A stretch of 9,762 nucleotides of DNA from an uncultured Campylobacter sp. (GTDB lineage: Bacteria; Campylobacterota; Campylobacteria; Campylobacterales; Campylobacteraceae). A program made the position numbers and the translations under genes. The notes below the pieces were generated by a model. That model saw nothing but the letters and a program-made list of their open reading frames with translations, searched no databases and had not been told where the DNA came from. The first letter of the stretch is position 1, and each line of letters opens with the position of its first letter. Shown in pieces: positions 6,132 through 9,762 of this stretch. The stretch lies in the NCBI RefSeq assembly GCF_937981295.1, contig NZ_CALJPC010000042.1:1-9762 (forward strand), written 5' to 3'.

Positions 6132-6659
6132 TTAATCGACTTCTTGGCTATTGTATTTCGTACTCTCGATCTTTGCAAGCGTTAATTTCGCTAAAGGATT
6201 GACAAACATAGCGATACAATATTTATTATCGCATGTAATCACGCTTTGACGCTTATCTACTTTCATTGCGTTGGAACAATTCGGGCACATTACATAGCCT
6301 TCGCCCAAATCAACGCCAATCGGAAAATTTAGCCCTCTCTGCTCTTTCAAAAATCTAAAAAATTCCTCTTTTGAAATTTTGATATTAGAAAATAATCGAA
6401 AAATTTCTTCTGCCTTTTGCCTTATCTCGCCTTCTTTAAAAAATACGTTAGGAGCCTTTTTAAAATCTTCATCAAACTCAGAAAATCTACCCGTCATCAT
6501 ATCCAATTCTTTTAATGCCTGCTCTTCCGCTTTATTGGTTGCGCAATATTGCGATTCCAAATCATACATCTTATAAAATTCATCGCAAAACAGCTCTATA
6601 TCGCACCAGTCGTATAGAAATCCAGCTATTAAATAATACAACTCTTCATTTTGCTGCAT
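6132..6659 (-). CDS. Colicin-D-immunity-like protein with C-terminal zinc ribbon
   Basis: 175 aa. The first 90 residues (LIAGFLYDWCDIELFCDEFYK, MYDLESQ, LKELDMMTGRFSEFDEDF, VFFKEGEIRQKAEEIFRLF) follow the pattern I associate with the helical colicin D-type self-protective immunity family (Pfam Colicin_immun): a short helix, an 'EF' helix ending in Y, a 'RFSxxDxD' turn, then F-x-E-x-E-x-R and a last helix. In that family the small acidic protein binds and blocks a tRNA-cleaving toxin. A second domain (about 120-152) is zinc-ribbon-like: CPNC (125-128) and CDNKYC (143-148), the last spacing being CxxxxC rather than CxxC. The start ATG (6657-6659) has GAGGTGA four bases upstream, the best ribosome site in the cluster. 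The family match is from memory and moderate; the zinc ribbon is seen directly. Confidence 0.72.
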   Translation of the reverse strand: MQQNEELYYLIAGFLYDWCDIELFCDEFYKMYDLESQYCATNKAEEQALKELDMMTGRFSEFDEDFKKAPNVFFKEGEIRQKAEEIFRLFSNIKISKEEFFRFLKEQRGLNFPIGVDLGEGYVMCPNCSNAMKVDKRQSVITCDNKYCIAMFVNPLAKLTLAKIESTKYNSQEVD

Positions 6660-6672
6660 ATTTCACCTCATT

Positions 6673-7080
6673 TTAAATTTTATCGCCATTTTTATTATTT
6701 ACGCCTTTTAGAATTTCGCACAATAGATCATTTTCAACGGCATTTTTCTCATCTAATATTGATATGCCCATAGTTGTTGGAGTAATCTTAGATAAAAATA
6801 GATTTACAAGCTCTGTTTTTTCATCGATTCCGTATGACAATGTAACGATATCCAATAAATCGTGCCGCTCTATAAAACTATCAAAGATATCTTCTAATTG
6901 CGACGCTTTCTCTGCGTAGAAGAATATCCATTTGACGCCTATAAAAAAATCCGTTGTGATATTGCTAAAGATATCTATCTTATCCATAAAGTGCGATCCG
7001 ATAAGCAAATATATATCCGAGCTGCTTTTAGACAAAGAGTCAAGCTCGCAAATAGAACCGATATTTTTGTAATTTAGCAT
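6673..7080 (-). CDS. Hypothetical protein
   Basis: 135 aa, family not recognised. It looks like a compact soluble alpha/beta domain: strand-like IYLLIGSHF and VKWIFFYAEKA, helix ASQLEDIFDSFIERHDLLD, strand IVTLSYGID, then a helical/coil tail ending NNKNGDKI. Hydrophobic patches are too short for confident membrane helices and there are no cysteine pairs. Its ATG lies one base after the stop of the upstream zinc-ribbon membrane protein gene, so the two are almost certainly co-translated. Thirteen bases separate its stop from the next start. Immunity or accessory function is possible by position only. Confidence 0.72.
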   Translation of the reverse strand: MLNYKNIGSICELDSLSKSSSDIYLLIGSHFMDKIDIFSNITTDFFIGVKWIFFYAEKASQLEDIFDSFIERHDLLDIVTLSYGIDEKTELVNLFLSKITPTTMGISILDEKNAVENDLLCEILKGVNNKNGDKI

Positions 7081-7081
7081 T

Positions 7082-7513
7082 TTATTTCTCGCTCCCTTGT
7101 TTTTTTATCATCTTTAGCCACTCTTTTTCAAATTTATAGTATCTTTCAAGCTTTTTATTCTTTTCTATTTGATTCCACTTTTCTATCTCGGCATAATCTT
7201 GCAGCTCGCCTCCGCATTTAGGGCAAACACTTCTATCTTTAACATCCGAGAAATTATAAAATTTAAGACACCCTTTGCAGCGCATAAATTTAGGATAATA
7301 TTTTATGCTTTTTTCAGGGCGAAATGCGAGATATAAAAAGAAAGCGCACGCCGCAAAGCATAAAATTCCTATGATGATACGCAGATGCGAGCTATCAAAT
7401 TTTACCGATGCCATAAAGCCAGGTTTTATATCGACTTTCCCCAATAAAGCGGCCGCCAATCCCCATGTAAAAAAAGCAAAAAATCCGATTAATGCGAAAA
7501 TTCTATTTAGCAT
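7082..7513 (-). CDS. Two-helix membrane protein with zinc ribbon (paralog B)
   Basis: 143 aa from the chosen start. Membrane helices at about 5-24 (FALIGFFAFFTWGLAAALL) and 45-64 (RIIIGILCFAACAFFLYLAF) are followed by a cytosolic zinc ribbon with C79/C82 and C97/C100 (CKGC...CPKC) and a charged coiled tail (KNKKLERYYKFEKEW). The block YLAFRPEKSIKYYPKFM.CK.C.KFY..DVKD is shared with the neighbouring upstream gene, so the two are tandem paralogs. A TTG start at 7537 would add eight residues, but ATG 7511-7513 is preferred: GAGGA (7524-7528) lies upstream of it and the protein then opens directly into its first helix. Membrane immunity proteins with two helices are known against pore-forming toxins; the zinc ribbon is not typical of those, so the role stays open. 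Confidence 0.75.
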   Translation of the reverse strand: MLNRIFALIGFFAFFTWGLAAALLGKVDIKPGFMASVKFDSSHLRIIIGILCFAACAFFLYLAFRPEKSIKYYPKFMRCKGCLKFYNFSDVKDRSVCPKCGGELQDYAEIEKWNQIEKNKKLERYYKFEKEWLKMIKKQGSEK

Positions 7514-7546
7514 TTTTATATATTCCTCGTATAACAAATCAAAATT

Positions 7547-7951
7547 TCATCGCTTTTTAAATTTACGCCTTTTGATCTTCGGAGTTTTAGCGCTTTGCTC
7601 GGAGGCGTTTCTTTTCCAGTAGTCGCCGTCATTATACTCCGTAAGCTTTTTGCCGCAGTCCGGGCAAATTTGATCCGTATCTTTGACATCCTCGTACATG
7701 TAAAATTTAAAGCAGTCCTTACACCACATATACTTCGGATATCTTTTTATGTTCTTTTCAGAGCGGAAGGCGAGGTAAAAGAAGCAAATACCCGCTATTA
7801 AAAATACAGTTGCGGGCAATACCCATAAAATACCCGCATCATCAAATTTAATATATTTCTCGCCTATCTTTATATTTTTATTTACTGCAAAAATTATAAG
7901 GTATAAAAAGAATACTACGCCAAGAAAAAAATAGCCGATTCTATCTGACAT
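7547..7951 (-). CDS. Two-helix membrane protein with zinc ribbon (paralog A)
   Basis: 134 aa. Membrane helices at about 5-23 (GYFFLGVVFFLYLIIFAV) and 41-62 (ILWVLPATVFLIAGICFFYL) are separated by a short polar loop. A zinc ribbon follows with C77/C80 and C96/C99 (CKDC...CPDC) and a strongly basic end (KIKRRKFKKR). The segment after helix 2 (YLAFRSEKNIKRYPKYM) and the ribbon match the next gene nearly residue for residue, showing tandem duplication. The basic end and RSEKNIKR after helix 2 place the ribbon in the cytoplasm by the positive-inside rule. The ribosome site is weak (AAAAGAAG). I know no named family. Confidence 0.75.
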   Translation of the reverse strand: MSDRIGYFFLGVVFFLYLIIFAVNKNIKIGEKYIKFDDAGILWVLPATVFLIAGICFFYLAFRSEKNIKRYPKYMWCKDCFKFYMYEDVKDTDQICPDCGKKLTEYNDGDYWKRNASEQSAKTPKIKRRKFKKR

Positions 7952-7984
7952 TTTGCTGCTTCTTTTCGTAGTGATCTGCTTTAT

Positions 7985-8059
7985 TTATAACGTTTTGCGC
8001 CATACGCCTAACCCTTTAAATTTTATAGTTTTATCCGTGCTGTCATACGCAAATTTCAT
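7985..8059 (-). CDS. Possible 24-aa small ORF
   Basis: A short frame, MKFAYDSTDKTIKFKGLGVW followed by RKTL, starts in an ATGA overlap with the stop of the preceding gene and ends before the two-helix membrane protein gene, in the same frame as that gene. The coupled start favours translation, but it is very short and no family is recognisable. It could be a real peptide, a remnant of a degraded gene, or chance. Confidence 0.25.
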   Translation of the reverse strand: MKFAYDSTDKTIKFKGLGVWRKTL

Positions 8060-8376
8060 TCCGTAATGAACTGCCTATAAGGATCCGGTACCGTCGGATG
8101 TTTGGAAAATAGCAATGGCATATATTTGTAAATATCTACCATAACGATCTCTTGATACACATTATCTAGCCGCCAATCTATTTTATCGTAGTGCTTATTT
8201 TCATCATGCATATCTTCTATAAGGAGATCGCCATTTTTTATACCAAAGTTTATAATTAGATCGAGCTCCTCTAGCGTGTATCCCCAATCTATATGGAAAA
8301 ATTTAAATACTACGGATATGATCCCGTCTCCTTCGATTGCAGAGGATAATAACTCTACAATGTGTTTCTCTCTCAT
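8056..8376 (-). CDS. Small hypothetical protein
   Basis: 106 aa, family not recognised. The sequence is acidic and aromatic-rich: a helical start (REKHIVELLSSAIEG), a strand-like IISVVFKFFHIDWGY, helix TLEELDLIINFGIKNGD, then IDWRLDNVYQEIVMVDIYKY and a Pro-containing tail. No membrane helix, signal peptide or cysteine. The start has AAAAGG five bases upstream, and 30 bases separate it from the Imm32-like gene before. Its place as second gene of a likely immunity cluster is the only functional hint. Confidence 0.72.
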   Translation of the reverse strand: MREKHIVELLSSAIEGDGIISVVFKFFHIDWGYTLEELDLIINFGIKNGDLLIEDMHDENKHYDKIDWRLDNVYQEIVMVDIYKYMPLLFSKHPTVPDPYRQFITE

Positions 8377-8406
8377 TGTCGCCTTTTCTTCAGCATAAAT
8401 TTCTCT

Positions 8407-8727
8407 TTATCGCTCGGTATCTTTTTGGATTATAAGTTCCGCCGAGCCCTCCTCAAGCGAATTATACTCATCCAGATGTATATGCGAATGTTTCGGCACG
8501 GAATCTTGCGCTAAAGTAAGCAAATGCCTGGCAAGAGATATGAGTCCGCTTTTATTTGCCCTTATAGTAACTTCGTTTCCTAAAGCATCGACAGAGATCA
8601 CAAAGTCCTTTTCCCATTGTAGCTGCAGCCCCTTTTCTGCGCAGTAATCTAATGTTTTTATAACATACTGTCCCATATATCGCCGAGACTCCTTTCTAAA
8701 TTTAATCGGTTGCCGATAAAAATTCAT
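8407..8727 (-). CDS. Imm32-like immunity protein
   Basis: 106 aa with the ATG at 8727. The C-terminal half (VTIRANKSGLISLARHLLTL, SHIHLDEYNSLEEGSAELII) matches the pattern I remember for the Imm32 immunity family of polymorphic toxin systems: 'G-L-x-SLA-x-x-LL-x-LA', then 'H-x-HLD' and 'LEEGS-x-ELII'. Such proteins neutralise a cognate toxin carried by the same cell. This is the first gene of the minus-strand cluster and the nearest to the candidate promoter. The start is uncertain: ATG 8725-8727 lacks a good ribosome site, whereas an internal ATG (8674-8676, residue 18) has a perfect AAAGGAG at 8689-8695, though twelve bases away. The shorter form would be 89 aa and still hold the whole motif region. 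No toxin gene is adjacent in the window. Confidence 0.72.
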   Translation of the reverse strand: MNFYRQPIKFRKESRRYMGQYVIKTLDYCAEKGLQLQWEKDFVISVDALGNEVTIRANKSGLISLARHLLTLAQDSVPKHSHIHLDEYNSLEEGSAELIIQKDTER

Positions 8728-8768
8728 CTCATTGATCGGTTAATCGATCTCATAGTATTTCGGGAAAA

Positions 8769-8774
8769 ATTATA
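8769..8774 (-). promoter_or_regulatory. -10 box (TATAAT) of the immunity-like cluster
   Basis: Read on the minus strand a perfect TATAAT in the context AGATATAATTTT lies 41 bases before the first ATG of the cluster. A dyad GATCG (8734-8738)/CGATC (8745-8749) lies just downstream, where a repressor or leader structure could act. A second TATAAT (8888-8893) lies nearer the tRNA. No other comparable promoter was found inside the cluster, which supports one long transcript. Confidence 0.5.
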
Positions 8775-8826
8775 TCTAAAATAAAAATGAAAGATGTCGG
8801 AATAACTAAATTTTAAGACAGGTGCT

Positions 8827-8910
8827 GTGCGTGAAAAAGAAGTGATTAAAATTTTAAAACAATTTAAGCAGGAAGTAAAAATAAGTGATTATAACTTAAA
8901 AATAACTTAA
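8827..8910 (+). pseudogene. Possible remnant of a nucleotidyltransferase-type gene start
   Basis: A 27-aa frame from GTG reads VREKEVIKILKQFKQEVKI followed by SDYNLKIT and a stop. This resembles the first helix of MNT-type nucleotidyltransferases (pattern 'M..EEIIKILKEFK.E....Y.IK', followed in intact genes by GSxARGE), but it ends before the catalytic motif. If real it is a 5' fragment left between the tRNA and the cluster. A chance frame in AT-rich DNA is a serious alternative. Confidence 0.2.
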
Positions 8911-8911
8911 A
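8891..8911. repeat. 10-bp direct repeat next to the tRNA 3' end
   Basis: ATAACTTAAA occurs at 8891-8900 and 8902-8911, immediately beyond the CCA end of the tRNA gene. It makes a T-rich sequence downstream of the tRNA on its own strand, without a hairpin, and may simply be AT-rich spacer. Confidence 0.4.
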
Positions 8912-8987
8912 TGGTGGTCCCGATTGGACTCGAACCAACGACTTCCACCATGTCAAGGTGACACTCTACCAACTGAGTTACGGGGCC
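8912..8987 (-). tRNA. tRNA-Val (anticodon GAC)
   Basis: 76 bases including an encoded CCA. D arm ACTC/GAGT, seven-base anticodon loop TTGACAT on a TCACC/GGTGG stem, variable loop AAGTC, and T arm GTTGG/CCAAT closing the TTCGAGT loop. The anticodon GAC reads GUC/GUU valine codons. All stems pair, except that acceptor position 3 is C facing A70 (GGCCCCG against CGGGACC), where one would expect T3-A70. The T27-G43 wobble is ordinary. It is oriented the same way as the immunity-like cluster, which starts 185 bases downstream. tRNA genes are common borders of genomic islands. Confidence 0.96.
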
Positions 8988-9000
8988 AAAAAGAAACGGC

Positions 9001-9006
9001 AGTATA
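9001..9006 (-). promoter_or_regulatory. -10 box (TATACT) of tRNA-Val
   Basis: On the minus strand TATACT, preceded by a run of T and TTTTGA, lies 13 bases before the mature tRNA 5' end. The spacing gives a start a few bases upstream of the tRNA, as expected. Confidence 0.6.
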
Positions 9007-9138
9007 TCAAAAAAATCTCTCAATAGCAAGCAAATTTTAATTTTTCATAAAATTCCGCCGAAATTCTATACAAGATTTCGCCGCGACTCAAAACCCTGTC
9101 GAAATTTCACGCGAAATTTCACCATCTTGCCGAAACCG

Positions 9139-9234
9139 CGCGCGGAATTTTATCCCGCTACTAAAATTCGCAATCCCACGCGAAATTTCATCCCATTACT
9201 AAAATTTTGCAATCCCGCGCAGAATTTTATCGCG
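9139..9234. repeat. 39-bp tandem repeat, about 2.5 copies
   Basis: Diverged 39-base units run 9139-9177, 9178-9216 and a partial one 9217-9234. Conserved parts are AATTT(T/C)AT at the head, (G/T)(C/T)TACTAAAATT in the middle and GCAATCCC at the end. Being a multiple of three, the repeat leaves a plus-strand frame open from TTG 9127 to 9456 with a 13-residue repeat (RxxF...K.xNP). That frame overlaps the DUF3137-type gene and has no ribosome site, so I do not call it a gene. Shorter CGAAATTTCA copies occur just before, at about 9102-9118. Confidence 0.6.
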
Positions 9235-9382
9235 TTCGCGCGGCGCTCGCTCGCTTTGCCACAGCAGCCTATTTCGCCCCGCTTTGTTTTATCTAGTCGC
9301 TTTGCTTCTACCCCGCCTCGCTTCATCTGCTCGCCTTGCCCTGTCTTATTTTGCTCGCTTGCCTCGCTCCGCCTTGCGCACG
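9235..9382. other. Pyrimidine-rich low-complexity tract
   Basis: The plus strand is dominated by C and T with many TCGC, GCTTTG and GCCTCGCT words, up to the stop of the DUF3137-type gene. No gene is supported on either strand. With the 39-bp repeats it makes a gene-free stretch from the tRNA promoter to 9382. It could be a decayed sequence grown by slippage. Confidence 0.45.
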
Positions 9383-9762
9383 CTAAGACGTCCAAATTTT
9401 TTCATTCAGCTTTAGAATTTGTACGATTTGCAGCATCGCGTCCAGATCCGCCTTGATATCCTTTGCGATGCGGGCATTGAGTATCGGCTGATCCAAGCTT
9501 GGTTCGAAACTATCGGCACCGCGGGCTATCGCGATGTAAATTTTATTTTGCTTGAAGCTCAGCGAGATGTTCGATTTCACGAGCTGTTTAAGATATAAAA
9601 TTTTCTCCATCAGCGCAGGCGTCAGAACATACATAACCGTCATTACGTCGTTTGCATAAATCGTAAAATTTTGATTGAAGTCCGTGTTATCTATTGGTAT
9701 TTCGCGACCACCCAGTAGTTTGTACCGCAACTCAGACGGCGGCAGTGTCGTATTCGAGAAAA
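9383..9762 (-). CDS. DUF3137-type protein, C-terminal part (5' end outside window)
   Basis: The frame is open to the window edge: at least 125 residues, ending at TAG 9383-9385. The Leu codon TTG at 9728-9730 is inside the gene, since the frame continues upstream as FSNTTLPPSE. The sequence DFNQNFTIYANDVMTVMYVL, TPALMEKILYLKQ, then ISLSFKQNKIYIAIARGADSFEPSL follows the pattern I know from DUF3137 C-terminal domains ('F...F.VY..D...ARYILTP.FM..L..L', '.SF..N.LYIAI....FE'). Members usually have two N-terminal membrane helices, here outside the window. The function of the family is not established. It is transcribed toward the tRNA and separated from it by 395 bases. Confidence 0.75.
   Translation of the reverse strand, partial: FSNTTLPPSELRYKLLGGREIPIDNTDFNQNFTIYANDVMTVMYVLTPALMEKILYLKQLVKSNISLSFKQNKIYIAIARGADSFEPSLDQPILNARIAKDIKADLDAMLQIVQILKLNEKIWTS

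Noticed and set aside
8912..8987. Island attachment site at the tRNA 3' end
   Set aside because: I found no second copy of the tRNA 3' end near the far edge of the cluster (3793-3998) and no integrase, so an att site cannot be claimed.
9139..9234. CRISPR-like array
   Set aside because: The repeats are directly abutting and diverged, without unique spacers of constant length, and no cas gene is near.
9150..9395. Minus-strand frame of 81 codons beyond the DUF3137-type gene
   Set aside because: Lies in the purine-rich complement of the low-complexity tract, has a repetitive Lys/Arg/Glu/Gly composition and no ribosome site or recognisable domain.
9127..9456. Plus-strand TTG frame with 13-residue repeats
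   Set aside because: Open only because the DNA repeat is a multiple of three. It has no ribosome site, runs through a low-complexity tract and overlaps the end of the DUF3137-type gene.

Overview
The window looks like a chromosomal segment from a member of the Campylobacterota, most likely a higher-GC Campylobacter of the gracilis/showae/rectus type. The grounds are the pervasive AAATTTTA/TAAATTT words, AAGGA-type ribosome binding sites, a UPF0323-type lipoprotein, and a TetR regulator closely resembling CmeR. The species is inferred, not proven.

Left part (1-3792): a minus-strand pair, a helix-turn-helix/coiled-coil protein followed by a UPF0323 lipoprotein, overlaps by four bases (ATGA). 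Divergent from it lies a CmeR-like TetR regulator with a promoter/operator-like inverted repeat and its own terminator. Then comes a flavin disulfide oxidoreductase of the RclA family (reactive chlorine/copper stress) with its own TATAAT promoter. The TetR protein may regulate itself and possibly rclA.

Centre (3999-8727): a run of ten minus-strand genes or gene pieces, plus one 24-codon ORF, clearly AT-richer than the flanks. Most products are small (about 105-185 aa) and acidic, with no enzyme motifs, and each has its own ribosome binding site with short gaps. Two resemble polymorphic-toxin immunity families: Imm32-like at the promoter-proximal end and colicin-D-immunity-like with an added zinc ribbon. 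Two are tandem paralogs with two membrane helices and a zinc ribbon. One gene appears broken by a frameshift. The best overall reading is a toxin-less poly-immunity island, one transcription unit starting from a TATAAT box near 8770. The functional reading is inference.

Right part (8740-9762): the island ends beside a tRNA-Val(GAC) gene with an unusual C3-A70 acceptor mismatch. A possible remnant of a nucleotidyltransferase-type gene lies between. No integrase is visible. Upstream of the tRNA is a gene-free stretch with 39-bp tandem repeats and a pyrimidine-rich, TCGC-rich low-complexity tract. The window closes inside the C-terminal part of a DUF3137-type protein whose 5' end lies outside.
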